Origin: Isoetes taiwanensis
Lineage: Eukaryota; Streptophyta; Lycopodiopsida; Isoetales; Isoetaceae
Direction of reading: 5' to 3'
Length of the DNA stretch: 64,000 nucleotides
Assembly (NCBI GenBank): GCA_021234155.1
Contig: JAJEKV010000416.1
Span: 124,001-188,000, forward strand
Part shown: positions 48,693 through 62,239 of the stretch, in pieces
Position numbering within the stretch: position 1 is the first letter of the stretch
Layout of the letters: every line of letters begins with the position of its first letter
The notes under the pieces: generated by a model
What the model saw: only the letters and a program-made list of their open reading frames with translations
Told to the model about the DNA's origin: nothing
Databases searched by the model: none
Translations under genes and position numbers: made by a program

Positions 48693-49195
48693 GACCACCG
48701 GTAGATCAAAAACCAGCAAGTGTATGAGTCCCAGAAACATGCTTAATACGAAGCCAAGATATGCCTGGACAATGAAGGAGCACATGTGCCTCATCTTCAA
48801 GTGCCCCCGCTATCACATAACCCGCACAATCGGTTCATGTGGGATATCGCTCCACCGCCTATCTCCACGCCCAATCTATGGAAGCTGCAAGCATTCTACA
48901 AATAGCTTGTCTATGCTTAAAGAAATATCTTCATGTAGGTACCTGGCTCGTTGTAACGTGGGATTGATGTGTCTTCTATAGAATTCCTTCTTGACCGCAC
49001 CTTCCCTCCAATTTACTCTGGTGACATTCTCCATAACCCAAACCCAAATATCGTTCTTGTAGCTCTCCAGGTCCTCCATGTGCATCCCCCATCTTGCTAG
49101 CCACACCTCTATGTCTGCAAACCAGCCCTTTGTGCGTGTCTCCTCTAGGGCCAACCTGGGTAAACTACCATCTGGCATCACAAACAAGACTTTAT

Positions 49196-51343
49196 CTTCT
49201 TTTTTGCCACGTGTGTTGAGTGTAGAGACAAAGCATGCATACATTCTGTTGAGCTGTACTTTCAATCATGAACAATTAGAAACTACATCGCATATAAGGT
49301 TGTAATCAATTCTCTGCTAGGCTTTAATTTTTTCTTTCTGTGCTTAGGATATTTTTTATAGCATTAAGCTCTCCTTTCTATTTACTTCTCATTCTGCCAA
49401 TTCCAACTAATACTTGCATTTGAATGTAATGCAGGGAGTCTAGATCGTGAGTTTGATTGCCTTCTTCTATGGTAAGACATTTTGAACTCTGTTTTGTCTG
49501 TTTTAATTTTATTGAATGGTTATTGAATGGTTATTCCTTTTGTTTATTTGATGCAGAAGCAAAGTAATGTCGAGGCGCACAAGCTTCAATGAATAAAGCT
49601 TTTCATGGCCACTCTAATTGCAACTGTATGCTTAAGCTAAGCATTAATTTTTATTTATTTCATGCAGAATGAGATCTAGCTTTTTTATATAAGGTTCTTT
49701 TTGAGCAATATAGGGTATGGCATTTGATGCGAGGATGGTTGACGACGTGAAAGTTGGACAATTCTATTGAAATGGGTATGTTGCTATGAAAAGGTTTTGT
49801 TGATGCTTTACAAAGATAATGAAGAATATCTGCAGTATTTAATTTGTTCACATTTATTCTTTTGTCTTGAGCAATGATAGCTTTGGCTTTCAGTAATTTG
49901 CCAACGGATGTCTGTTGCAGATCTAAATGCATATATGGATCTTCCATTTGCAGCATGTTCAGGTTATGTTAGTAGAAAAGATTGAATACAAGGATATAAA
50001 ATTTGCAATTTCAATCTTATAGCCGCAGCTGCAAGCATCTTTTATGGGATTCAACCATAATTTCTCTCATTATGACATGCATCACATATTAAGGAATTGA
50101 TTTTGGCTATGGCAGTGCATAATTAGAAATTTATCTGGCTCAATGTTTGAACTTTAAGAACTGTGAACTGCGAACTACAAACTTGAACTGCGAACTACAA
50201 ACTGTGAACTCCTATCATCACACCTACAAACTGTTACATGACAAATGCAAGTCATTTTTTCATGGGTTGGCATTTGGCTACAATATTCTATCTCAAGCTT
50301 ATGGAATTCTATTTCAATATTCTGTGGCAAGGATTAGGGTTTGCGCATTATATGGGTTTAGGTTTGAGGTTTATTATATTAGAGAGGATGTGTGGATGGA
50401 ACATATAGTAGAACATATCAATCATATCACCAGATCTCATAAGGTAAACCAGTTAGAACATATCAATCATATCACCAGATGAACCAGTTAGACTAGATAT
50501 TACGTAGCCACACACCAACGTACACATGTCTTTAATCTCCACTCCACACATATCTAATATCCAAATTTCAAATATGTTTGGTTTGCAATTGTTTAATAGT
50601 GCCTGGATCTGTGGTCTTGATAAAAGCATAAATTATCAGAAGGTCTATAAATTATCAGAAGGTCTATGAGAAGGTCTATAAATTATCAGAAGGTCTATGC
50701 ATCTTACGTCTATCATTCTACTATGTACTATACATTTCATTGTTCTTGCCAATTCCAAGTGCCCATGGCTATTGCCCGGCACAAACAATCCTTCACGTTT
50801 GGCAAGCCCATTAAATTTACAAACACAATTACATTTATAACTTTTTATTCCATCTACAAACTCCATCGTATCTATTAATTTATATGCCCACGACTAATGT
50901 TTAAGACATGCTGACTAGGGCAATTTGTTGTTGAATTAGCAATTTTTTGAGCTAACAACTAAGGAGGCAATACAACCTAAGGTTTCCTTCCTATCTTTAA
51001 CATCCTATTGCACCTACAAAATCAATAACCATACACATTCAACATGCCCTCAACTAATGCCTGGTCTGGTCACATCGTCAGGAACTATTGTCAGAAACTT
51101 GCACATTGAATTGAATGAGTGTGTATCAGTTGATGTATTGACAAGTGTAGATGTAATGAGTTCACTACCAAGCGATATTATTAATGTTGAACGTCTAGGG
51201 CTCTACCAGTTGACATAACTATGCACAACAGTCCAGTGAACCTTCCTTAAACCCCGAATGTTGTACGGCAAAACCTATCTTATCAAACACCTAAGCAATT
51301 GAAAACTAGATTGGAAAAAGGCAGACATTAGGTATGAAGCTAT
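49196..51343 (+). other. Helitron body, non-coding part
   Basis: AT-rich. Small internal repeats: GAACTGCGAACTACAAACT (about 50160-50210), GAACATATCAATCATATCAC twice (about 50410-50480), and AAATTATCAGAAGGTCTAT three times plus a partial copy (50629-50698). No recognisable gene. Confidence 0.5.
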
Positions 51344-51780
51344 ATGGCCAAGGCTAAAGCATTAGCTAGGGAATTTGAGAATGTCAGATTAACTAGAAGA
51401 AATACACCAACTACTTTGTGTTTGACAAACCAGATTGAAAATGCATCCGATGAAGGCAACATTGGAGCAGCATCGGGTGAGTGTTATGAACTTGGCAGAG
51501 TAGTGGAGGAAATCCTTGGTACTTTGAGACAATTCAAAGTGGGGACATGGTGATTATGAGCTTCCCGAGTTTCTAACAAAATATAGCATAGTTGTTGGTA
51601 GACCTGAGTCGTGCATGTGGGACACGATATTAGAGGATGTTTACACATTCATGTTAAGCCATCATAGTCACTATGAGGAGGTTCTATACGTAAACCGCAG
51701 AAATGAGCTTCACATCGAGCTGATAGATGTTCCTAAGATTCTTTTGGATAAGTTCTTCATGATGTGGATCCATTGGGGCT
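51344..51780 (+). pseudogene. Unknown coding fragment carried by the Helitron
   Basis: 51344-51553 reads LAREFENVRLTRRNTPTTLC and GECYELGRVVEEILGTLRQF. A shifted frame continues with YELPEFLTKYSIVVGRPESC and EEVLYVNRRNELHIELIDVP before a stop near 51780. The composition is protein-like and better than the surrounding sequence. It could be a captured host fragment or a remnant of the Helitron's own gene. I do not recognise it. Confidence 0.35.
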
Positions 51781-52031
51781 GACAGACATTATAGTTTCAG
51801 ATTGCATAAAAAAATTTTGTATTTGTGGGTAGACCCAATATATTTTTTAAAGATTTTGCTGAAGGCAATTTGTCGATAAAATTGGAATTGTTAGACCAAG
51901 AACTAAATAGTTTTGTACAAGTTACTTCATATATTTACACTTTAAAGTTAAAGTTTGTTCTCTATCTATAGTATCTACTACACCCGAAAAATATATATTC
52001 CCATAAATGCATTGCACATGTCCACCACTAA

Positions 52032-52061
52032 TGCCCGGCATCGCCGGGCACACGTTTCTAG
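52032..52061 (+). other. Helitron 3' terminal hairpin and CTAG end
   Basis: T-GCCCGGC-atc-GCCGGGC-A stem followed by CACGTTTCTAG and an external T, the terminator-like signal that marks the end of rolling-circle transposition. Confidence 0.9.
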
Positions 52062-53480
52062 TATACATAATGAAGAGTCCTGCAAAGTGCTTCTGATTCC
52101 AAGGAAAGCATTTCACATTCCGCTAGAAGCATGTCAGTATGGTGTCTCGCATTTTAGTCCCAAGCTCACTTGAAAAATCTTTTTCTCAGATTTTCTCAAT
52201 CTTTTTCCATCTGGCCCAAGGCCGGGCCCGACCCCATACCCTCACACCCATATAACGTCCAGATCGCACCAAAGCAATATATAGCCGCTTCTTCATCTCA
52301 AAATTCCATATGTCCTTGTTCACATCTCATACGATAGCATAGCATATAGAGCCTTAAGCCCACCATCCGCTCTTTATGTTCTACCCCTAATGTTCCAATT
52401 GGGGCATGTGCCAAGGTACTTATAACTATCCACAAGTTCAATCGATTCCCTTTGTAAAATACTTTTACATGGTCCACCTTCGTGAGCCCCAAATACTATT
52501 ATTTTGGTCTTAGACATATTGACTTCGATACTTTTTTGCATCACGTAAATCGCTTAGAACATCTAAATGTTTTTGTGTCCACCACACTCCTAGCCAATAA
52601 TACCACATCATCAAGATATAATAACAACAGAAGAACATACCCGCGGTGTACGCCCAAAGACCGGGCCATTCTCAGATACCCATTCTTCCAACTGATCTAT
52701 AAAAGACCAAAAAGTGTAGGCGCAGAGAGGGCAGCCTTGCTTAACCCCACATTGCCTCTCAACAACCTCCGCGATCATTGTATGGAAAGGAAAGTCAAAC
52801 CAAGACCTTATCATAAAGCCTCGCGACGCTTGTCTATACGCTAGGGGTGCACCAAGCAATGCCATTCTATCCCACAAATGTGTTCTTCCCACCATGTCAA
52901 AGGCTTTTCGAGAAGTCTACAAAGAGTTTATACAAAGGCTTCCGCTTCCCAATAACAGAGTCCATCATGGCTCTCATAGTAACTAAAATGATCGGTTGTA
53001 GATTTCTTAACCCTAAATCACCGCTTGCCCTTTGGCCCTCATATCATTGGTCTCAGCCCACATACTCGATTTTAGTGTTCAACATGGTTGCAAAGAGCTT
53101 AGCATAAAAACTACATAACATAATAATACGGTGGTTATTAGGATCGAGTCATTACCCCGCTTTATGAAGAGGAAACGCCCTATTAATTTGCGGTGTGTGT
53201 GGAAACCATCTTGTATGACAAAGATTGAATAATTTCACTAGAACTTCAGCCACCTTATCTCCCGCTTCCACTTAAACATTTCAGCCATCAATCCTTCTCA
53301 AGATCGGGCCACCTTTACCATTGGACATTCTTTTGCAACTCACCATATACATCCTCCAACAAGAAACACAACCCCTCACCATCCATGTCATCCATCTTTT
53401 GTGACAACCCCGGTATGTGGTAAAGCCGCTCAACATGCCTCAACAATATACCAAAGATCAAGTAGTGTGTTTGGTTTTTG
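52062..53480 (-). pseudogene. LINE B reverse transcriptase
   Basis: Minus strand, from upstream: FREEHSTLDH-like fingers around 53.0 kb, GVKQGCPL (about 52740), the catalytic box YLDD at 52607-52618 (LLLLYLDDVVLLARSV) and the thumb word KVDHVKVFYKGN (about 52470). Frameshifts separate the blocks. It would copy LINE RNA onto nicked DNA if intact. Confidence 0.75.
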
Positions 53481-54670
53481 GGATGGCTTCAATCTATTCC
53501 GCAACTTTTTTGATTCCCAAGTAACTCCATCACCATCCGCTCATGTTTTCTATGGGTAGGCTTTTTTCTTCCTCTTAACCATTCTAACATACTCCTTCCT
53601 TGCTTTGACCTTTGCCTCACCCTTTGCCAATTTGAACCTTCTCCTTTGTAGCTTGCAATCTCGGCCAAACCATCCATTGCAAAGGCAGCCCCGCGCCTTT
53701 GTCCGCTTGAAATGAAACATATATTAGCAGCCGCCTAAAATCATCTCAAGAAGAGTATGACTAATATCCTTTGCATTGGCTGGCCATGAAATGATTGAAG
53801 CAAGTCGCCACAAAGATTCTTTATATGTTTGAGATTTGTCATATCTCATAATAAGCTTAAGCGATGGTCGTGGTATATCTATGTGTGAAGGCATACCTAC
53901 AATAATTAAAAGCAAGAAATAAGGGTACATGATCTGATTCAATATCGCCCATACCAATGGAGAAATCGACCACTTGCTCGCAAAGGATGGTTTTGCCAAT
54001 ACATAATCTACAACACTTGCTCCCCTACATGTTAGTCCCCCTGCTCGAACTTTGGCCGCATTCATAGATAACCGTGTCCAAACCACCGTGATAATGCCAA
54101 AACATGATTGCCTTGAGGAGAAGGCCAACGTATTTTGTCCGCTGATTTTCTAAACCAACCAAGTTCAGTCAATTTAGACTCATCTAACATTTCAACCCAT
54201 TCTGGCTGCCCCTCCGCACTAACCATGGCTGCATGTTTATAAGATCCATTAAAGTCACCCATTAACTTCACTAAGTGCAAAAATATCTTGTTCCAACTGT
54301 GCAAAAGGATCATCCCTATCCAATTCCCCAGAGTTATACACAGGTGAGCCACGAGGTGGATAATAACATCCAGCAACATAGATATCCCCAAATTGCCCGG
54401 GCACAACAATCCACATACACTGAAGAGATGCATTTGCATAAAGAACAGTAACCAAATGAACAAATTCATTCCTTACAAAACATGTGATGCCACCATAGCT
54501 TTTATACCTCCACCCTTTGGGGACCGACCGAAAGTGTACCATCGTAAAACCAAAGAATGTCAAACAAGCCCGGATTCTTCATGTTCTCCAGTGTCAAGAA
54601 AAAAAAAATATCGACATTAACTAATTGATCACCCATAGTGAGAATGTTTTCTAGCGGCCGAGAAAGTGTT
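53481..54670 (-). pseudogene. LINE B linker and APE-type endonuclease
   Basis: The linker (53489-53677) is basic (KARKEYVRMVKRKKK-like). The endonuclease lies upstream, with GGITCFVRNEFVHLV, GDIYVAGCYYPPRGSPVY (54255-54563), GDFNGSY at 54239-54259 (the catalytic Asp-Asn word) and GASVVDYVLA at about 54000. It would nick the target to prime reverse transcription, so its preference decides where the LINE lands. Copies A, C and D lack it. Confidence 0.75.
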
Positions 54671-54769
54671 AATGTTCCAAAGACATTATCCTGGCGGTGG
54701 CACATCCCTATGCGGAATATCATTAGCAACGACATCCCTACCACTACACGCCCCTTCCTCCAAACAACC

Positions 54770-55505
54770 TTTTTCCTATTCCTCCCCGGCTTCCTTCATC
54801 TTCAAAACTTCTCCTTTGTGCTCTTCATATTGCTCTTTTGTCGTGTCTTCATTCACCCAAATCCCCTCACCCTTTTTAGTTTTTCGAGAACCTCCATCTT
54901 GATTCCCCGCTTGCAAACTTAACCACAATATGCCCGATGCCCAAAGAGGTTTCCTGGACTGAATGCTTCTACAACTTGAAAATTTATGCATTGCATTTTA
55001 TCGAAAAAGAGAGAGTTAACCTTAGACGCAGTGTTTTCCTTTGGCTCTTCCGAATGCCCACCAAACGAATCTTTAGAGCTTCTGGTTCCGCTTCTCCCCG
55101 CTCCTCCATGAAAGCCGCAAGGGTTTTATTGGGTTGTTCCCGGGCCTCCATAAACAATGTTAACATTGTCGCACTAAATCCACATCTTGATTTGAAGTGG
55201 CATCCTCCTCCCCATCATCATCGATTCTTCTTCTTCAAGACGTTCTTGAGCTAGCTCGGCCCAAGATTTGCTCCTTAAAATCCTGAACTCGATTTGCCGC
55301 TTAAAACCGTTAGTTCCACCTTCATCTGATCTAAGAAAGTCGTTGAGATCATGTATAAGAGAGTCCACTTATGAAATTTCAATCTTCGCTTTTGCATCGT
55401 GGCCTTGCATGGTATCCAATAAATCGCTTCAAAGTTATTCATTAGCATAGATTGGTAGGTAGCCATAGCTGCAGCATCAATCCCCCATGACCACTCCTTC
55501 ATCTA
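54770..55505 (-). pseudogene. LINE B ORF1-like region
   Basis: Minus-strand frames in succession: MKEWSWGIDAAAMATYQSML (from about 55502), MDSLIHDLNDFLRSDEGG, SWAELAQERLEEEESMMMG, and TTKEQYEEHKGEVLKMKEAG. Hydrophilic, likely helical or coiled coil, as in ORF1 proteins that coat LINE RNA. No zinc knuckle is seen, and the start is uncertain because of frameshifts. Confidence 0.45.
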
Positions 55506-56004
55506 TTGGCAAAGATAAGAGGTTCCGCTGGGCATTTAAAGATGGGCTGCTCGATCCCCGATACCGCAGAGGAATCATATTCACATTCATTACGGAAGGT
55601 CGCATACGACGCCAGCCTTTCTCGAAGTTTTCTTACATCCTTCTTCATGGATTTAGACGTCCGCAGCGTCTGTTTGGTGTTATCAGAGTCTTTCTTCTCC
55701 CGATCGAACCGGGATTTCTCTCGATTGATTCGCCCGCATCTCTCTCAGGTGGGACCTTTGTGCCCAAATCGGTTTCGATTGTTCTCACACCGGGGTGGGA
55801 CCTCGGCCACCGATCACTGATGGGGACCGGCGTCTCGCTGCTTCACCGGGCAGAGAGAGACCAGAAATTCCCGATGCCGCTGGACCGAACCGATTTGGCT
55901 CAACCGATGCCGATCCCGATGTCCGGGTTGAAACAAAAGCAAAAAAAGGAGCAAAAGGCGTAGAGCAAGGTAAGGCCAAAACGGGCTTAGGGTTAGCCAA
56001 AACA

Positions 56005-57270
<1,266 letters not shown>

Positions 57271-58376
57271 GTAATTGTGTTTTACATTTTTCTTTTCTTT
57301 TGGGCGGATTCTGCATTCAATAGTGCCGATTGCTTGCATGGCAAAATTGTCCTGCTGGGTTTTTTTTGAGCGATTTACTGTTCTGGCGATCCCATTCTTC
57401 TTCGTTGAATCTATACACAGACGGAGGGAAGGTATTTTGTGTATGTAAGCACAGCAAATAGGGAAGCAAAAAATAGATGTATGCCGATGATGGAAAATAG
57501 ATATGTGCCAAATGTGGGTTTGCTTTTCGTTTTATATTCTATGTGCTGCCTAAGTCGTTAGATGCAGCTCATATTCCGGGGTGGTCGTTTACAGCCGAAG
57601 CTCTTCAAGAGAGGCGCTAGTGGCTTCCGAGATCTTCAATGGAGCTGCTGGTAAGATAGATATTGCTGTTGTTTCTAGTTGAAGTTTAAAGAACCCCATC
57701 GCATCTGAATTTTTTGAAACGGAAATGCTTTCTTGGTTTGGAGCCGAATTTCTTTTGAGATGGATCAATCCGACAAACAGGGTCTCATCTTTGCTTCTCT
57801 TCATGCAACTTTGAAAGAAAAGTCCATTCACCACTATGTCCTGTGCATTCATCGAGTAGGTCCTTTTCCCCTTGATCATTGTATATATGAATCATGTTCA
57901 AATTTACTGATCAAATTATTTTCTTGCATTTCTTGATAGAGGGATGATAGTGTAATTCGAACCGGTAGAGAATCGGGCTGATGGAGATCTTTTCCAGTGG
58001 AAATAATGGCTATATTACTTATATAGCATTATGAATAACATGAGCACCATGGACATTCAAATGCACCAGACAAGACAGATGCAGCCAACGCATTATGCGA
58101 CTTCACCCAGAAGATCCTGAACACATCCCTATACAGCTGCTGCATCTATCACTGCATCTATCACTGGAAGAAAATGACAATGGCCTGCCTCTTCCTATAG
58201 GAAAAAAGGTACACGGGTAGATAATTGTTTCTTTTACTGAAGTCGCATTCAAATTATGTATCAGAATGTTGGGGCCATTTTTTGAGAGATACAATACATT
58301 TTTTTTTCCAACATCAACTTCAATGGGAATGCTGGATCTACTTAGGTACAAGTGAATTGTCAAGAAGCTACCTATG
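57271..58376. other. No clear gene
   Basis: A 96-codon minus-strand ORF at 57589-57879 has ordinary composition but no motif, and a plus-strand ORF overlaps it. I leave both uncalled. Otherwise AT-rich spacer. Confidence 0.3.
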
Positions 58377-59442
58377 CAATATCCCAGGTGATATGCAAAA
58401 AGTGCTGAAAATGCAAGGCCCGCACCACTTTTCGTGAAAGGTTGAAGCTGATATATAAACCGCTATGCTCGCTAAGGCATCCCGGTTTATACCGGCCCCC
58501 CGGCCTGATTTTTAAATTGAACATGTCTATTTGTTCTTTTTCTTGAGAATTATGTGTCTCGTGATCCTTTCTTAACTGCGGTGGAAAGGTCGTATCACTT
58601 TTGATGTTTAGAAGAAGCCTTCGCATGTCTCGCATAAAATTATGGTTGTTTAATGACATAATTCTACTTACAATAATTCTACTTACAAGTGAGGAAATTG
58701 AAGACGACCTTACAATATTTGGGCAGGAGGATGCCATGTTTGCTTTAGAAATGCATTATTACTGCCATGTACATCGGGTTTTCATTTGTTCTTTCATCTG
58801 CACTAGTGTCAGTTGCAGCAACGTGTTGCACGTGAAACTAGAAAAAATTCTCAAAATTAGTTTTGGAGTATTGCTATGTTTGCAAAATATTTTTCCGCTT
58901 AAATGTTACACTAGACAATATCCTAAGTGATATGTCAAAGGGTGTTGAAATGCAACGCCCAGACCACTTGCCCAAAAAGGTTGAAGCTGGTATAAGATTG
59001 TAGTTTTATCGCTATGCTTTCAAAAGGCATCTGGTTATACTTTCCCTTGAGCACAGTTTTTAAGTTGAACATTTCCATTTGTTCTTTTTCTGAGAGTTAT
59101 GTGTCTCATATCCCTTCTTGATTTGTGTGGATGATTGTATCACTTTGGATGTTTAGAGGAAATTGCATGTCTCGCATGTAAGATTATAGTTGTCTAATGA
59201 TATAATTCTACTTTACGGTGAGGATCTTGGGCGACATTGCAACATTTGGGCGGGGAGGATGCCATGTTTGCTTTAGAAATGCATTATTACGCCATATACA
59301 TCGGTTTTTCATCTGCACTAGTGTCAAGTGCAAAAGAACGTGTTTGATAAATTATAGGGCACGTGAAATTAGAAAATTAGTTTTGGAGTATTGCCAATGC
59401 CATGTTTGCAAAATATTTTTCCGCTCTTAAATGCTACACTAG
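58377..59442 (+). repeat. ~535-bp tandem duplication
   Basis: Units 58377-58915 and 58916-59442 align throughout: CAATATCC.A.GTGATATG, TTGAACAT.TCCATTTGTTC-like, GAGGATGCCATGTTTGCTTT, AGAAATGCATTATTAC, TTAGTTTTGGAGTATTGC and GCAAAATATTTTTCCGCT recur in order. The second unit has more small deletions. Non-coding. Confidence 0.9.
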
Positions 59443-59774
59443 ACAATACCTTGTGACCATATTTCACATGACATTTGCCTCGTGAAACTAAATTTTGTGA
59501 ATGGAGTAACTTATCTACAATGAACCAAGATAAGGAACAATTTTATGCAGCTGATGCTTTATGGAATTTGGTTTTTAAAATTCCCAGTCCTATGGAAAAA
59601 TTTGGCTTTCAAAATTCCGAGTTCTATGGGTTATTATGAAGCACACTTGAAGACCAAACAATATTTGTGAAGAATCTAAGCATGATTGAACTTACCATGT
59701 AAAAGATTACCATGCAAGAGGATTTGGACATAGTGCAAAATGTATTCATTATTCAGGATGCATTGTTATCTTCA
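59443..59774. other. No clear gene
   Basis: AT-rich spacer following the tandem duplication. It contains two related words (TTTTAAAATTCCCAGTCCTATGG-like and TTTCAAAATTCCGAGTTCTATGG-like) about 45 bp apart. Nothing else is seen. Confidence 0.4.
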
Positions 59775-59868
59775 CATTATTGTATGGAGGATACTCAAAG
59801 CCTAAAGATAGGCAGCTAAATCATTATTGTATGGAGGATACTCAAAGCCTAAAGATAGGCAGCTAAAT
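59775..59868 (+). repeat. 47-bp perfect tandem duplication
   Basis: 59775-59821 and 59822-59868 are identical; the unit begins CATTATTGTATGGAGGATAC. Perfect identity means a recent event or an assembly duplication. Confidence 0.95.
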
Positions 59869-60779
59869 AATCTCTGTCATTTGGATTTATGCAATAGTTT
59901 GCAAAATTTCACTACATTTGTCTTTTCATAATACATGGTAGTTTCATTTTAGATTGTACACATCAAGGATCCTCTACTACAACCCTTTTGAAGCATAATC
60001 CCTTACACTCTTTATGCAGTCACAGGCTATATGTTGAGGGACATGAATATCATTCAACATCATTTTGACTTTGTTATGCTGTATTTTATCTTGATTACTC
60101 AATGGTTGTTTCATCGCGAAAAATTTATCTTGAAATACCCTCACCAAAGCTCCTCCGCCCATGGCATGTCCGTAGTAATACTTTGCATTTTGGATTGGCA
60201 CCGCGTTGGTAAAAGAGAAATGTTCACGACTATTCTTTCCACCAATAATACACAAGATCTTTATCTTAAAGCACAATTTCATTAAAATGAGAAATTTCGT
60301 GATTCCAATTAGGGATGAAAATTCTTTTTAATCCATTTTATGACCATTTTTTTGAGCAATTATGCTTAATTTAGCAAAAAAAATGCATCTAAAGTGCCAT
60401 TTATTCACCATTAATATCAAAAGGGGAAAAAAACAAAAAAAAAAAAATATCAAGAACTTAAGTTAGCAAAGTTTTACCTATTTTACATGAAGAAGGGCAT
60501 CATTAACTTCTAAATTGACAAATTTACACATCAAGAAAATTTGTTTATGAAGCTAAAATATGTAAATTTGTTGCCGAATTGAATCAACGCCATTAGTAGG
60601 ATCATGTTTTTCTTTTGCCAACATTCATTAAGAATGTCAAATCCTCCCCACTAAATGCCGCCACAAAAGTTGTGTCGATTTTGAATCTCATCGTGACTAA
60701 AATCTTCAAAGGGTACCAAGTCCGGACGAAAGGTGACTCCACAAAGAAATCTCTGGCATACCGAACGTGCATTTGCTAT
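59869..60779. other. No clear gene
   Basis: AT-rich with A- and T-runs (for example 60428-60449). Short ORFs only. Confidence 0.4.
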
Positions 60780-61265
60780 AGGCGCAGCATCAAATGCATG
60801 CCGGTGAATGCATCCTCAACATATTTTTTTGCATGCTAGTGAATGCAAATGCAAGCCATGGCCATTTGCATCCTCAAGATGCTTGGAAATGGCACCTTGA
60901 GGATGCAACATGGTGCCATTTACACCCCCCAAGACTCAAAAAAAAAATTCCCCCAAAAAAAAGGGGTGTTGGGGTGCAAATGCTTTTCATGTTGCACTTC
61001 GGCAAAAAAAAAAAAAAAAAAATGGAAATTTTTTTGAAATTTTTTTGTGTTAAGGTGCAACATGGCCATTTGCATCCTCAAGGTGCCATTTCCAAAACAT
61101 GATGAGGCATCCACGCAAAGATGCATTTGATATAACATCCTGGATCAAAAAAAAAAAAAAAAAATCTGAAATTTTCCATTTAGCCATTTGCATCCCTCAA
61201 GGTGCCATTTCCAAACATGATGAGGCATCCACAAAGATGCATTTGATATAACATCCGGATCAAAT
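60780..61265. repeat. Cluster of GCATCCTCAAGGTGCCATTT repeats
   Basis: Two ~115-bp direct copies (about 61068-61140 and 61183-61256) share TTTGCATCC(C)TCAAGGTGCC, AACATGATGAGGCATCCAC and AAAGATGCATTTGATATAAC. At 60860-60915 the same word occurs in both orientations (TTGCATCCTCAAG ... CTTGAGGATGCAA), forming a hairpin. A-runs at 60938-60960, 61005-61021 and 61147-61163 separate the copies. Confidence 0.85.
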
Positions 61266-61529
61266 GCATGGGTGGTGAATGCAAATGGCGCCATACGCCT
61301 TTTGCATTCCTCAACATGCATTTAATAAAAGCTAAATCATGCTAAGGATGCATGCCATTTGCCTCCTCAATATGCATCAAGCAAACATATATTCAAGAAA
61401 ACCGGGTGCTATTTGACTAGGAAAACTAAAAATAAAGTAAAAGAAGACCTACCTTTGCCTTGGAGACTTGCCTTCATGATTCTTGATATCTTTAGTGTCT
61501 AGAGTGATGAAAAACAAAGGCGTTAAGCG
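61266..61529. other. Spacer with further GCATGCATTT-like words
   Basis: Continues the same word usage more weakly (CATTTGC, ATGCATTT), then becomes unique. No gene. Confidence 0.4.
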
Positions 61530-61830
61530 CCAACAGCGGCACTAGGCTAAGGGCCATCTATTTCTGCCGGGGCGCTAGGTCCAATGGGCCATCTAGCAGC
61601 AGGCCATCAATTGCGAGCCCATTGCTGGATGTGTCGCAAAGCGAAGGGGATGTAAGCGCCCAGAAAAGGGATGTAGGCGGCTAAAACCATCTATCTAGCA
61701 AAGAAAGCGCCGGGCGCTAGGCCCCAATAGGCTATCTAGTAGCGTGCGCCGGGCTGGCAGCGGGCCAATCCCTTGTCTGGCGGAAGCAAAGTGAATGTAG
61801 GTGGCGCCGGGCGGTGGGTATGGCGGTTTA
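61530..61830 (+). repeat. GC-rich diverged repeat (GCGCTAGG / CCATCTAG words)
   Basis: Two or three diverged copies of a ~130-160-bp unit: GGGGCGCTAGGTCCAATGGG and CCGGGCGCTAGGCCCCAATA, GGCCATCTAGCAGC and GGCTATCTAGTAGC, GATGTAAGCGCC and GATGTAGGCGGC. Much GC-richer than its surroundings. Non-coding. Confidence 0.6.
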
Positions 61831-62239
61831 AGCTCAACAGAATTTTAAAAATGCCCTCACCAAATTTGAAACCCCTCCGCCTAAATTTGAAAGCCCTCAT
61901 ACCAACCTAAAATTGAAATTCAAAATTTGAAATCCCAAATTTGTTGTTGCCGCTTCGACATATCATTTCTTTAGGCGCTTGTATAGATCCTTCTATAGGA
62001 TCTGAGGGTCTTCGATGGTTCCATACCAATCGGCACTTCTAAGCGGCTTCTTGCAGTCATTTATTTTCAGTAACATTAATTGTTTTTGCGAGGGGTTTTG
62101 GGCTTCTTTTTGAGGCTACCGCAATATTCTTTTACAAGATCCATATACTCCATCGTAGATAGTTTTTTTCACCAAAATGGTGACCACCATATCCGTGTAA
62201 GTCTTTCTATATGCATCGTCTTTTTGTTAGAGCCATTCA
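61831..62239. other. No clear gene
   Basis: AT-rich with AAATTTGAAA words (61860-61940). The remainder is unremarkable. Confidence 0.4.

Larger units (their letters stand above)
49195..52061 (+). mobile_element. Helitron inserted in LINE B (2867 bp)
   Basis: Begins TCTTCTTTTTTGCCACGTG after an A and ends with a hairpin (GCCCGGC, atc, GCCGGGC at 52033-52049), 12 bases, and CTAG before a T. Taking it out joins CTTTA to TATACATAATG, which aligns base for base with CCTTATGCACATAATG in LINE D. Hence there is no target duplication and the ends are exact. No Rep/helicase is encoded, so it is non-autonomous. Its hairpin matches that of the element ending at 1159. Confidence 0.9.
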
